Assembly: GCA_028622995.1 (NCBI GenBank)
Contig: JAJQJQ010000005.1
Span: 6,696,001 to 6,760,000, forward strand
Origin: Panagrolaimus kolymaensis
Lineage: Eukaryota; Nematoda; Chromadorea; Rhabditida; Panagrolaimidae
Length of the DNA: 64,000 nt
Direction of reading: 5' to 3'
The position numbers and the translations under genes were made by a program. Under the pieces are notes generated by a model. It ran no database searches. It worked only from the letters and a program-made list of their open reading frames with translations, and had not been told where the DNA came from. The first letter of the stretch is position 1, and each line of letters begins with the position of its first letter. Shown here in pieces: positions 50,101 through 61,436 of this stretch.

Positions 50101-53100
50101 AAAAGGGCCGTATGCCCATATAAAAATAACTACTTGCCAGCAGAATTTCAATTAGATGTTACTACTCGTGAAAGATTAACATTAATTGAAAAAAAATTGG
50201 ATATGTCAATGAAAATAATCAAGGGAGTGAAGTAAGCCATCATAAAAGCTATTTAATATTTATTTATTTTTGTTATTTTAGCTCTCGACCTTGGTTAAAA
50301 AACAAAATATCAAAAGCTGGTGGCTCTTTATTCAAATTCACTGAAACCCGCTGGTTGTCCCGTTTCCGCTCAATAGAAAGCTTAACCAAATTAAATCAAC
50401 AACAAATGGATTTAATTAATACTAAACTTTATAGCTATTCTGCTAATGGTCGATATGTTTATCGAGAAGCACTTCAAGAATATCGTTCAACCTTGCCTCT
50501 TTTAAAATCATATACAGAATTGTTAGAACCGATTAAAGACGCAGTTACTCTTTTCCAAGTATGTCTTTTACTTACTTCCCTATGTTCATTCTGAATTTTT
50601 CATATAACTAAAATTTTAGTCTGAAACTTCTCCAACAATAAACAAAGTCTATATTGAATATTATCGTTTAAGACAATTTTTTGTCGACCAAATTGAAGAT
50701 GATAATGCTGATCGAAAAGCGATGGCCCAAGCTGCTTTGAAAGTCGTTGATTATCAATTAACATTATTTGCAAAATCTGACTACTATATTTTGGGTTTGC
50801 TGCTCGATCCACTAAACAAAGATAAGATTCTTGAAATTCCACAAATTTCTATCCCTTCGGTAAACTATATTATAATAAATTTTGATAGGAATAATAAATG
50901 TTTTACAGGCCATAGAAACTTTAAAGAAATGGGTTCATAAAGTTAGCAATGATGAATCGGTAGAAGATCCATATGCAGCGGCTCCTCCTTCCCCTTTTAC
51001 TCAGCATCGACAAACAATTGTAACTTATCCAACCGATGTTGAGGTTGAGAACTACCTTGACTTGAGATCAAACAGCATTGTTTACAATTATGCCGACGCA
51101 ATTGAATTTTGGAAAGCAAACGCTAAAGTATTTCCTCATATTGCTATCCTAGCTAGAAAAGTTCTGTGCATCACAAGCAGTGCCGCAAGCGAAAGGGTTT
51201 TTTCTTTATTGGGAAGGACCGCGACGAAGTTACGTGGATCTTTATCACCAGAAACTGTGAGTATGTTGATAAAGATGAAGAATATGGAAAAATTTAAAAA
51301 AAAGTATGCTCCTTTTTTGCCTGTTATAATTGAAGAAGAAGAACCTGAAGTTATGGACGTTTAAACATTGTTATAATTATTTTCTAATGGTTTTTTAAGT
51401 TAAACTTTCTCCAAACTCTTAAATTTTTTAAATATTTCTCATACATACATATTTATAATAACAATTTTTTGTTTTTTAATGATGGTAAAACAATATTATA
51501 ATCTAAAAATAATATATATTTGTATTTCATTTTTATATGTTCAAAATAATCTTGCATTAAAAAAATAAAAATAAAATAATAAACAAAAACAGAAAAAAAA
51601 TTTACATGTATTTCACATTTTTTGTGCATTTTTGATATTAATAATGAATTGAATTGGAAAAAACTCGTTAATCATTGCTTGAAATTAGCTTTTATAATAT
51701 TTTTTCAATGTTAAAAATCATTTTGAAACCTTAAAAAAAAATTCATAACTAAAATGCGCATCGTCGGTTTCAACCGTCTCTTGACGGTGGCGACCGTCAG
51801 TTGACGGTGGAGACCGTCAGGCTCTGAAATAGGTTTCAACTATAAAAAATAGAGCAGCAATAATCTCCATAGCTTATTTATCAATAATCTTGAGTTTTTG
51901 GAAAAAAAAAATTGACGGTCAAAACCGTCAAAAGACGGTGGTAACCGTCGAAAATGACGGTTGGCTTACAGGGTTGCACGAATTACATAACTAAATCAAA
52001 AAACTTTAGCTAACCCCATAAACGACCGGATTTTGAAACAGTATCATAAAATGCGTAAATTGTACGTGAAAATTGTTGCAGCAGAAAAAAACGAAGAAAA
52101 ATGGTTGAAATATTTGATTGAAGCGGATGATGACGAATTTGTTATTCACAATTTGGAACTTCGTATTGGTTTGAACCCGTGTAATAAAAAATTATGGAAA
52201 CTTTATTTAAACTTTTTAAGTTCTAGAAATAATAAGGTTTGTTTTTTGTTTGTTTGTAATAATGATGGCATTAGCCAAAGAATAAAAAGTGATAAGTTGT
52301 AACATGCATCAAACAGTATGCATATTAACTGATTCTTTTTTATTTATTTTTTGCTTTAGAATGTGTTGGACGTTTATCAACGATATTGCCGGTTTTTTAT
52401 CAAAGAAAACGAAGGTTTTTTACAATATAAAACTGAAATCCAAAAATTTAACAAACATGGAATTGATGTTTCTAAATGGTATATTGATATTATAAAATTG
52501 GAAATGTTAATTAATTCCAAACAAAACGCTTATGAATTGCTTAAATATGTGCTTAAAAATGTTACAAACAAATCAAACCAATTATTTAAATTTGCAATAA
52601 GGTTTGGAAAAAGTCATGGATTAATAAATGAAATAACAACCATGATTGAAGAAAATCGCAAGAGATTGGCTTTTTCAAAGTGGAACAGAGTTCATGATAT
52701 CATTAAAAATGGTGAATTTGATTCCATTCAAAATGAAATTGAAAGCTTCAATTTAAACACAATAAACCAAGAATTTCAGCTACCCAAAACAATCATGATG
52801 TATATAATAACAAACACGAATTTTGTAGTTAATACCAAACTCGTGAAATGTTGCAAATATTTTGTTTTTAAACAAAAAAAGGTCATTTGTTTTTGGGATT
52901 TGTGTTTTCATCATAACCAAGGAAAGAAACCGTTAATAATCAAAAATTCTTGGAATGGTTCTCCAACAGATTTTTATTTAACAAAAATATGGATTGAACG
53001 AACATTAGAAATAGTAGGATATAAAGAATGGCAAACAATTTATTCTCAATTATCACAAAGAATATATAAGCAAAATATAAAATGCTTGAAACTCAAAGAT

Positions 53101-53647
53101 CAAAATTTTACTTTAGATGAATTTGATGTTGTGGCAGGATCCAAAAAGCTTGAATTTATTTGTTTTACAGATGTTGTAATAACAGAAAAGGATGATTTTG
53201 AAACGCCCCTTGAAGTAGTGTTTGAAAGGTTACCGAACGCTAAAAAGTTAAGGTAAACTTTTTTTAAAACTATCATAAAATTAATCCATCGGATTTTAAG
53301 TTGGAGGAACCGCTATAATAATCACCATACAAATGAAACCTTACAAAAAATGGCGTCCCTTCATAGGCTTTCAAAAATTGAAAAACTTGTGTTACTTTTT
53401 AATCAATTATTTGATCCTGTTTGTTTCTGTGAATTCTTAAAAGTAATTAGTAATATTCATTTACCTAGTTTATAATATTTTATTATAGAAAAATGTTACA
53501 TCACATTCTGATTGGTTCATAAATGTTTACGATGCACACGATCTCGAATATCAAAGCCTCGTTCAAACGCTTGTCAACAATGCGCTTTCACCTTTGAAAG
53601 TTGAAAATGAAAAAATCAAAATACGTGTAATATTTATCCCTCCTTAA
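47150..53647 (+). CDS. Chimeric helical-repeat + F-box/LRR-like protein, interrupted by intronic hAT
   Basis: Seven exons (47150-47319, 47530-47677, 47770-47935, 52010-52236, 52360-53252, 53301-53442, 53489-53647) join in phase to give 634 residues. The first ~390 residues are helical with W-x2-YWEK/W-x-KYL units (LWLYWEKLENAF, KWLKYLIEADDDEF, LWKLYLNFLSS) that recall HAT/TPR-type repeats of RNA-processing factors. From QLPKTIMMYIITNTN onward it resembles the F-box/LRR-like family seen at 5.3-6.4 kb (LVKCCKYFVFKQ; RLPNAKKLSWRN). Intron 3 contains the whole hAT element, growing from about 65 bp to 4.07 kb. The exons on both sides stay in frame, so the gene may still work if the intron is spliced. 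Role unknown. Confidence 0.65.
47959..47966. repeat. hAT target-site duplication, left
   Basis: CACGAATT, identical to 51977-51984; 8 bp is the hallmark length for hAT insertion. Confidence 0.95.
47967..48420 (+). repeat. Left terminal inverted repeat of hAT
   Basis: 454 bp, inverse of 51523-51976. It contains clusters of ACCGTC/GACGGT at about 47981-48036 and 48122-48182, separated by AT-rich spacer. Confidence 0.9.
48861..51364 (+). CDS. hAT-family transposase
   Basis: Seven exons (48861-49090, 49350-49526, 49573-49821, 49875-50231, 50282-50558, 50620-50859, 50909-51364) encode 661 residues. A BED-type zinc finger lies near residues 57-85, with CVKCKYIF followed by HEKNVH (C-x2-C ... H-x4-H). 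The catalytic region includes ALTLDFGTKGSQYFVVTIHF, NIVITSDQGSNIVRALNEY, DTCHLLNLLSK and ETRWLSRFRSIESL. The C-terminal hAT dimerisation domain reads YADAIEFWKANAKVFPHIAI then ITSSAASERVFSLLGR and LRGSLSPETVSML. These are the standard hAT motifs. The enzyme excises and inserts the element by cut-and-paste. All exon phases agree and no disabling change is visible. Confidence 0.93.
51523..51976 (-). repeat. Right terminal inverted repeat of hAT
   Basis: Inverse of 47967-48420, with the same GACGGT clusters. Confidence 0.9.
51977..51984. repeat. hAT target-site duplication, right
   Basis: CACGAATT, identical to 47959-47966. Removing the element plus one copy restores a normal-looking intron. 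Confidence 0.95.
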
Positions 53648-54418
53648 TAAAAAAGACTTTCTTTTATATATAAATTATCGCCCTTCCAAAATAAAGTATT
53701 TGTAATAACCAATAAAAACTAAAAAATATATTTTTTTGTTTTTTTCCTACAGAAACTTAAACAAAAAATGACCGCCGAAAAAAATGGGAGTTTTTATACC
53801 TATTGAGTTTTTTCATTTCGAAGGATGAAAATAAAAAAATTTGTTAGTTGCATACTGCTCCAAACTGAACGAGAGCACTTTTTAGTTATACCTTTTGACG
53901 ATTGCGTTCAAATCGGCTTAAAAATTATACAAATTTAAAATATGATGATGAAGTCCATATCCTATTTAAAATTTCTTGAATACTAAAAAAGCGAAGATAG
54001 AATGAATCCCTTAAAGATGCATCAGATGTTAACGAAATGTACAAAGTTTGCAGATTAATCGAAGTTTCTAAATGTCTTTGTGTTATTAATTGCATTCTAA
54101 ATGATTTTGTAAATACAATTAGCACATTTTTTAAAATATGTCGAAGCAAAGCAAAGGAAAAAAATTTGTAGGAAATTTAGTTTAAAAAAAACTTAAATTA
54201 AACTACTGCCAATTCCACTCCATCAACTTTTTATTCGCCCATTAAAAACTAGCAGCAGAAAACATTTTATTTCATTATAAGAATAATAAAGGCTAAAATA
54301 TTATTAATTATTGTTTTCCGTGTCTGATATTTTTAAAATCAATAAATTCCACTGGAAAGAAGGTGAGAAACAAAATGCGTGACCAACCACGAAAGGGCAA
54401 AAAAAGCTTCCATCGATG
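53648..54418. other. Intergenic, possible decayed fragment
   Basis: AT-rich. A minus-strand frame of 74 codons at 53925-54149 (LITQRHLETSINLQTLYISL) hints at an LRR-like remnant but is unsupported. Confidence 0.3.
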
Positions 54419-55021
54419 TTAGACATGGTTCCATGCTTGTTCGGTTTCAAATGAAACAATAGCATTTAGCAAGGTTAAACCTTGACATTTATCTATTGTT
54501 GCAGTAAATGCCATCAAAATTGGGAATTGATGCCGAGTACATTGCTGTCTACCTCCAACAACGTATATAACAGAAAGTTTTGAAATAAGTTGTTCATCTT
54601 GAATATTCTTCATTTTTACTCGAAGTTGGATTGATTTATTATTACCATATAATATATCTAATTATTGCCTTATTGCTTCATTAACTAAACCAAATCGTGG
54701 ATTTATGTTTCTTTTTAAAATCACTCTTCCCCAATAGCAAGCTGTAATACTTTTGCCATTCCACCAGCTGCTCTTTGATAATCTTTGTTTTTTTTTAATA
54801 CTTACGCGAGTGGATGTTGCTGGTCGCTTTTGCTGGTGTTTTAAAATCGGATATTTGTTTCTTTGATATATTCGTTCTCTAACTCCTTGTTTTGATGCGA
54901 CGTATGTTTTTACTTTTCTTTCACTATCTTCAGGTTCATAAATTACAGGTTCTAATTTTATTTTATCCAAAACGGCCAAGTTAAATTCTATCACTTCCGC
55001 TTGCGTGGAAAAAAGGGCCAT
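54419..55021 (-). pseudogene. PIF1/Helitron-type helicase C-terminal remnant
   Basis: Two open stretches in the same frame are separated by a single in-frame TAA at 54662-54664. The upstream part reads FSTQAEVIEFNLAVLDKIKL and RVILKRNINPRFGLVNEAI, the conserved GLxNG region of PIF1-type helicases. The downstream part reads RHQFPILMAFTATIDKCQGL then TLLNAIVSFE, helicase motif VI (usually INKSQGQTL). The segment between is scrambled relative to the family, and the N-terminal helicase motifs are missing. This is a dead fragment, most likely of a Helitron, on the same strand as the Helitron N-terminal fragment near 36 kb. Confidence 0.75.
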
Positions 55022-55193
55022 TACAATTGGATCGTTTTTGTAGTTTTTTGAAAAATGAGGGGAAAATGTTAACTTGGGATGGAAAAGTTAATTGCGCCAT
55101 GATATGACATGATATGAATTGTTAAAATGAAAAAGAATGTTGGAATGACAAATTTTTGCGGCGTCCCAAGCGGGGCGCTTAAAAACTGGGTGA

Positions 55194-57860
55194 TAATTTA
55201 TTTTTCATTTTTAACCTGTGTATTTTGTTATATATTTTATCGAATCTCTATGTATTAAAAATAAAGTCTTTATAATTACATTTTTCATAACTTTATTTAA
55301 CAACAAACAAATGGTAATAACAACAAAAACATCACAATAATTAACATCGATCAAAAAATTTGTACAAATCATTGTTGCTTCCAGATATTAGCGAATCTTG
55401 GAACCTTTGACCGCAAAGGTAAATAGATTTAATGGCAGGCAAGATTTTAAAGCTCCAGAATTCAAAGGTAGACATTTCTTCATCGGTATTTACAACATGA
55501 AAAAGAGGAGCAGCGAAAGCAGAAGATAATCGTAAAGCGAAATCTTTGACCCATTCGAGTTTAGCTTCTTCATTATGATTTTGATTTTGAGGATAAGATT
55601 CATGGAAGGATATCAAAGCGAGAGCAACTTCTGACCATGGCGTTGAAAGTGAAGGATGTAATGATGGTACACCAGTTAAAATCACATCATCTTTAGCATC
55701 CGTTTCTTCAAAAGTAACAGAAAAATAATCATCCAATGCTATCTTAGAATCCATAAGAACTTTTATTTTGTATTGAATAAACTCTTCAGAAGTATCAGGC
55801 AAAAGCGTTGAGATCAAAGTTTTCAAAGAAATTTTTGTATCATTCATATCTTTGATGCAGCCGAAGTTACCAAAACCAACTATCATTCTCTATAACGTTT
55901 TTCTATAATAAGGAAATCAAAAAATAAAACAAACTTGATAAAAAAAATCTTCCAAAACAGTTTGAAAAGGAATAAAATAAAATTCAGTATGGTATTGAAA
56001 CATTAAAATAATGAGATCATCGACTTTGCCAAGTTTCATTGATTGTGCTGTTCTAAATTTATTTGTCCATTCATAGTCACATTTTTCTTGTATTTCTTTA
56101 AGGAGTGGATCATAAAGAGGTTCTAAACGTCGAAATACTAGTGGATCGTCATCAGCGTCAGCCGTTTTTTCAAATTGTTCTGCAACAAGACTTTCTTCAA
56201 AAAGAACTTCTGAATCAATGAAAGAATCCATTAAGCTTTGATTTGGATCGAATCGAATTTTCTAAAATTGGAAGTTTACAAGCTTATTTTAAAAAGTTTT
56301 AGAAAAACTAAAGCTCTTCTTACTTGTGAGGGATTGAAACCGCTTCCCGCGGATTCATTCGAAGCAGAAGGTAGTGCCATTCGAGGAGATTTGGATCCTT
56401 CAACTTTAGATTCTTCAAAACGGCTTTTTATCATTTGACCCCAAGCATCTGAAACAATTTCCAAAACAGTTTCAGTATTTCTCATTGTTACAAATTCTTT
56501 CGTGGGACTAACATGAACATCGATTAAAGAAGGATCAATCTGAAAATCTTTATCTTAATCATACAAAGCACAAACAAAAAACATACTTCAAAGAAAGCAA
56601 TAATAGTTTCACAAGTAAAAGCATTTCTTTCCAACTGATCTCGAAATAATCCTTCTAATGAACAAATAGTTACGAGTCTGCGATTCACAAAGCAAGTCAA
56701 GCTTGTTTTTGGAGCTTTCAAAGTCAGCTTTGCTTCTTTCAGTTGAATACCATAGATTGAAACAGAAAATGGAGGATTCTTTGAATTCACTTCTTTTAGG
56801 AAAAGTTTTTTTGTTTCTAAAATTGCTGATATCCATTCTTTTTGATTTGTAGTTGATAAATTTGGTGTTCGAAAAACAGTTGATGGATTAAGAAGAATAA
56901 ATTTGATTCCAGGATTTGCAAAGGCGTAATCAGTGACAAGCTTGGTAATCACATACGTCGAACGCTTGACATCTGAAGGACTATAATCCTTGAACAAATC
57001 AGAAACCATGATCGTAGTCCCATTATCAAGAAGATGTTCCACTTGCTTGGTTCTTTCATTTCCTAAAACAAATACAAATTTAAGTTAGCAAAAACAACAA
57101 GAAAATAAATACCTTTGACAACAACTCTGATTCCTGTTTCATTACCGTTTTGCTTACTAACAATAGTAACCTTTCCTATTAAAGCCATCGATGATAAAGC
57201 TTCACCACGAAAACCAAGAGTTTTAATTTTATAAACATCTTCAACAGATTTTAGTTTTGACGAATGAAATCGATTTGCGATTTGATCGGTATCATCAGGA
57301 TGAATGCCACAGCCATTATCCTATAAAAAAAATTCAGTAAATTTAGAGTTTAATATATCAAAAGTACTCGTATCATAATTTCATTAAATCCTCCATCTTT
57401 CAATGTGACGATAATATGGGTTGATTTCGCGTCCAATGAATTTTCGATAAGTTCTTTAACAACATTGAAAGGTTGATGGATAACTTCTCCTGCAGCAATC
57501 TTCTTTACAATATCAGGATCAAGTCTTTGGATGCGAGGTAGTGAAAATTCTTCTTGATTATCATCCATCCTGTGAAACATCGTAATAAAATACAATCAAA
57601 CTCGGAGAAAAAATATTGTCAAAGCAAAGAAACTTAATAAACACTTTATTTACTTTAATTAACGTGGCTTTATATCATAAATTATTAAATTTATACTTAA
57701 CAATGAAACAAAATCTGAATAAAACACAAACAAAGAAAAAATATTAAGCTTGAGGAGGTAGCTTCCATAAACCATCATTAAGATAATGCAAATTATCAAC
57801 TCCAATACCAGAATTAATCGTTTTGATTTCTTCCGATGACATAGTCATAACTCCAACAGC
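55194..57860. repeat. Segmental duplication, full-length copy
   Basis: The counterpart of 45066-46057; it contains the complete MLH1 gene and runs on into the complete MCTS1 gene. Similarity to the other copy starts abruptly near 55194 beside the helicase remnant. Confidence 0.85.
55341..57580 (-). CDS. mlh-1: DNA mismatch repair protein MLH1
   Basis: Six exons (57368-57580, 57113-57320, 56587-57062, 56324-56539, 55935-56261, 55341-55889) encode 662 residues. GHKL ATPase motifs are in order: [20 protein letters not shown] (motif I, Glu and Asn present), DNGCGI (motif II) and GFRGEAL (motif III). The transducer domain ([25 protein letters not shown]), a low-complexity linker and the C-terminal dimerisation domain ([16 protein letters not shown]) follow. 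It ends CFDRC-like (KFFDRC), matching the conserved FERC end of MLH1, so it is MLH1, not PMS2. MutL-alpha with PMS2 acts in nuclear mismatch repair. The start lies 164 bp after the MCTS1 stop on the same strand. Confidence 0.94.
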
Positions 57861-58385
57861 TAGAGCATGTTGTTTTCCTTCAGCCATAATAGCAACAAGA
57901 GCACCTTTTTCAATTCCATCAGTCATTTTTGCACCAGGACTTGTTAAACCAGGACACATGATGTTCGAGCCATTCAAAACGAATTTGATTGCACCTTTGT
58001 CTACCTAAAATTAATGTTTATTACCCATATTTAAAACCATAATGCAAACCTGTTGATGTGGCATGAGAAATGGATATTTATGAAGCAACTTTAATGTTGG
58101 AAAATAAGGATAATCTCGATGTTTGATAAATAAAACTTCTCCATTTGGTGCCGTAATGAATTCCAAGTGATCTTTTCCTTTCAATAAACGAAAATTCTCT
58201 TTCTTGGGTAAAATATCTTCGATATGAGCATCAAGTCCATTGAATTGTTCCACAAGTTTATTGCGTATTCCTTTCTAAAAAATGATAGTTGGATTAAAAG
58301 AAACGAGAAGCAAATAACTAACCTGAACAGAAGATTTCAATTGCTGACTTCCAGTAATATCTTCTTTTTCAAATTTTTTAAACAT
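57744..58385 (-). CDS. MCTS1 (translation re-initiation factor with PUA domain)
   Basis: Exons 58323-58385, 58050-58274 and 57744-58004 encode 182 residues, the normal length (human 181). The start [20 protein letters not shown] and the block [20 protein letters not shown] are family signatures. The PUA domain ([43 protein letters not shown]) and the end [10 protein letters not shown] follow. MCTS1 with DENR recycles 40S subunits and promotes re-initiation. It lies immediately upstream of MLH1 with short spacing typical of nematode operons (164 bp). SL2-type trans-splicing of MLH1 would be expected but is not shown here. Confidence 0.95.
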
Positions 58386-58829
58386 AATAAAACTTTGCTT
58401 TTAGAAATTCTGTTGAAATTTTTTTTAGTGAAAATGAAAACTTTTTTTCTAACACAATTTTTAATGCAGCTTCTTTGCAACACATTGCCAACGCATGCAT
58501 AGACATGGTTTTTGAATCTTTCCCATAAATTTTTTATGAGTGGATGAATTTGATAATGTTGTTAATGAAATTTTTGGTGATGGATTGTCTAATGACTTCG
58601 GAAAGCAAAGTCACTTTTAATAAAAAAAAAAAAACACTGCAAATTAAATGCTTATGATTTTCCTATCATTGCCAACATTACTTTATTTTTATGGTATATT
58701 TCTTCTCTCTATTTTTTTATTATGGCTAAATTAATAAATGAATTCATTGTCATATTATCATTTGTTTGTTAGCGATAGATTTGTTATTTGTTAAAAGTGA
58801 AGGTGGTTTAATCTTTCTACGATTTTTAT
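58386..58829. other. Intergenic upstream of MCTS1
   Basis: AT-rich promoter region for the minus-strand MCTS1 gene. No other feature. Confidence 0.4.
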
Positions 58830-58837
58830 GCTATAAT

Positions 58838-59311
58838 CAGCGCTGGCGGTTTTCGGTTTTTCGGTTCGGTTTTCGGTGCATTTTCGGTTCGGTTTTCGGT
58901 GAACCGAACCGAACCGAAAATCGAAAACCGAAGTATCCCGGTTTTCGGTTCAAACCCATAAACCGAAAACCGAGAAACTTCGGTTTCGGTTCGGTGCACC
59001 GATTCGAACCGAAAAAACCGAATTCGTTTTTCATAGAAAAATGTATCTAGTTGTTATCCAAAGTGTTAGCAAACATGCTCATAATGCATAAAAAGGCATT
59101 ATTTAAGCAATACCTAATATTTTATCCTAAAAAATAACGATTTTGAATTTCAAACCGAACCGAAAACCGAAAAATTTTATAAACCGAAATACCGAAAATC
59201 GAGGATTTCGGTTTTCGATTTAAACCGAAAAACCGAAAACCGATAAGCTTCGGTTTCGGTTCGGTTAACCGAAACCGAAAACCGAAGGATTTCGGTAAAC
59301 CGCCAGCGCTG
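58838..59311. mobile_element. hAT-type MITE with CCGAA-repeat interior (474 bp)
   Basis: The ends CAGCGCTGGCGGTTT and its inverse are flanked by a perfect 8-bp duplication, GCTATAAT (58830-58837 and 59312-59319). Both features fit a non-autonomous hAT element. The interior is dominated by short direct and inverted runs of TTTTCGGTT/AACCGAAAA that fold back on each other. There is no credible coding sequence; open frames here encode only repeat peptides. Its ends differ from those of the 4-kb hAT at 48-52 kb, so that transposase is probably not its driver. Confidence 0.9.
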
Positions 59312-59368
59312 GCTATAATTAATTTTATTGTAAAAGCAAATAATCATTGGAATAAGTTCATGGGTTTA

Positions 59369-61400
59369 TTAAAAACAGTTAGATCTCTTATCACCGGTAA
59401 TGTAATCAGCATCACATGCTTTTGCTTCACATAAATAAGGTCTTGCATCATCACCACTACCATCAAGGCGCCATTTGAATCCAGAATAGTTGTTTAGAAA
59501 AGCATATTGATCGGAAGGCGAAGGGTTGAATGAAAGATTATATTTAAAATATCCCAATCCATAATCTTTTCCATCATAACCATACCAATTCCATTGTCCA
59601 TTATTATTATGAGCCCCGACTATAAATTGCTTCTTTCCTATGAGATCGTGAGGAACAATATTATCTGCGATGAAATCAAGTTTATCCTGACTGGTAATTG
59701 ATCCCAAAACACCTGGATTGCAACCAAATAATGGAATGATTGAAGGTAAGCTTTCACCATCAAAACCCCAAATGCAATCGGCATAACTTGTATAATTTTT
59801 ACCAATGGGATTCCAAACCCGGAATTGAGGAGCTGATGGTGGACAGATACAATTCACTAAAAAATGATTTATATATACAAACAATTAGCGTATTTTTTTA
59901 ATGGAAATGTGAGATGTGTTTTTCTTTTTAGTTACATATGTTTTTGATTTTTTATAAAGAAAATCATACCTTGCGTTAATCCTAATGGCAAGCTTTCAAA
60001 AAGTCCAGTTTGATTTGATATATAAGCATAACCTGGTGACGCTAAGTCTTGAAGTTTATCGTTAAGAACTCCACCGGCTTCTTCAAAATTTACAGTAAAA
60101 ATAAATATTCCATCATCTTTAATTTGTTTTGCAGTATTATTAGCTCCTTCAAAGCCATTTTCATTATAAGCTGCAGCTGTGAGAAGAATAACTTTAACAC
60201 GCTCACCTCCTTGGTTTTGAAGGAGGTTGTAAGCCTTTTGCAAGCCTCTGAAACTCAATATTTTGTAAATTTTATGTATGACTTAAAAGGTTAAAAAAAT
60301 AATACTTTTGTACATACACACCATCATCAGTTGGATCAGGGTAGGTCATGATCTTTATAAATTGTTTTTCCCAATCTGCAAAAGTGGTTACATCGTTAAG
60401 AGTATATCTTGTGACTGCATCCGAAGCATATGTAATAATTGCAGCTCGAGTTGTATGAAGATCACTTTGGCCGAAAGTAAATTTAGTCATATAAGAGATG
60501 GTTTGTGTGACAAGATCTTGCAAACTTTTTGAATTCATTGCACTACTGATATCGACTACGAATGCAATATCCAACCATGCATTTTTTGTATTTGTTGAAC
60601 ATGGAGTCCCAATGGCATTTGATCGAGGATCTGATGGCCCAGATGTTGAATATGGAAGATCGGTTGGTGCGCTTCCAGGTTGTGCTGTATATCCACTCCA
60701 ACTACATACATTGCTAGTGATATTGGTATAATCAAACATGTAATTCGAAGATGGCCAAACTTGATCACCAAGTTGATTAAGTGAAGATGTGTAATTAAGG
60801 GCGCCGATATAAATTGTAACTCCAGCAGATCGAAGTTGATCAGCATAAACTTTTGCTTGAGCAATATCATTATCATCATTGGTTGCAGTTAAAAGAACTA
60901 AAACTTTTTTATAATTTCTTCCAGTATTGAGGAGATCGATTTGATACGTTTGAAATACTCTACAATCGTTTTAATTAATCTACCTACATAATTTACAAAA
61001 GAAAATTGACTCACTTGCTCAAAGGTGTATAATTCAAACCCAATTGAGTAGCTTGTTCTTGAGCCGAATGAATATATTGGCACATATCGGTGTAATCCGT
61101 AAAATAATTAGAAGCTTGAATGGTCGATGCACCGTATGCTAAACCAGCGGTAAATGTTTGACCATTATTGTATGTAGGTAAAAAATTTACTAAAATATCG
61201 TTCGTTAAAGTTGCAATATTTGAAAGGGAGATCATGTATGAGCTCATATCGATTGCCACCGTAAGATCCACATAACATGTTGGATAATATGCCGCTGTTG
61301 GAGCATAATCACATGCTCCCGCAGCTTGGTTGGAAACTAAAACACCTTTACCAAAAGTTGATGACGAACAAAGAAATAAAATAAAAATGGAAAACTTCAT
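59369..61400 (-). CDS. Secreted C-type lectin with two von Willebrand A domains
   Basis: Exons 61015-61400, 60318-60959, 59970-60247 and 59369-59856 encode 597 residues. A signal peptide (KFSIFILFLCSSSTFG) is followed by vWA 1 (CYVDLTVAIDMSSYMISLSN), vWA 2 (WLDIAFVVDISSAMNSKSLQ, VKVILLTAAAYNENGF) and a C-type lectin domain at the end. The lectin part has WNWYGYDGKDYGLGYFKYNL, FLNNYSGFKWRLDGSGDD and a final Cys-rich tail. The vWA+CTLD layout is a nematode CLEC subfamily linked to gut and immune expression. Both metal-site motifs are imperfect DxSxS (DMSSY, DISSA), so metal binding may be weak. The start was set at the Met before the hydrophobic stretch. Confidence 0.88.
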
Positions 61401-61436
61401 TTTCTTGATAATCTTTTTTTGAAGTCTCTTCCCCAA

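Larger units (their letters stand above)
47967..51976 (+). mobile_element. Complete hAT DNA transposon (4,010 bp)
   Basis: The element begins CAACCCTGTAAGCC and ends with its inverse, GGCTTACAGGGTTG. It has terminal inverted repeats of about 454 bp each (47967-48420 and 51523-51976) that look identical or nearly so with no length change. A perfect 8-bp duplication flanks it. Within, on the plus strand, is a seven-exon transposase with no stop or frameshift. The inverted repeats contain many GACGGT/ACCGTC motifs in palindromic pairs, probably subterminal transposase binding sites. Intact ends and ORF imply a young and possibly active copy. It sits in an intron of the chimeric gene in the sense direction. 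Confidence 0.96.

Noticed and set aside
58766..59050. Open frames on both strands reading NRKP/PKFLGFRF-type strings
   Set aside because: They are translations of the CCGAAAA repeats of the MITE and not genes.
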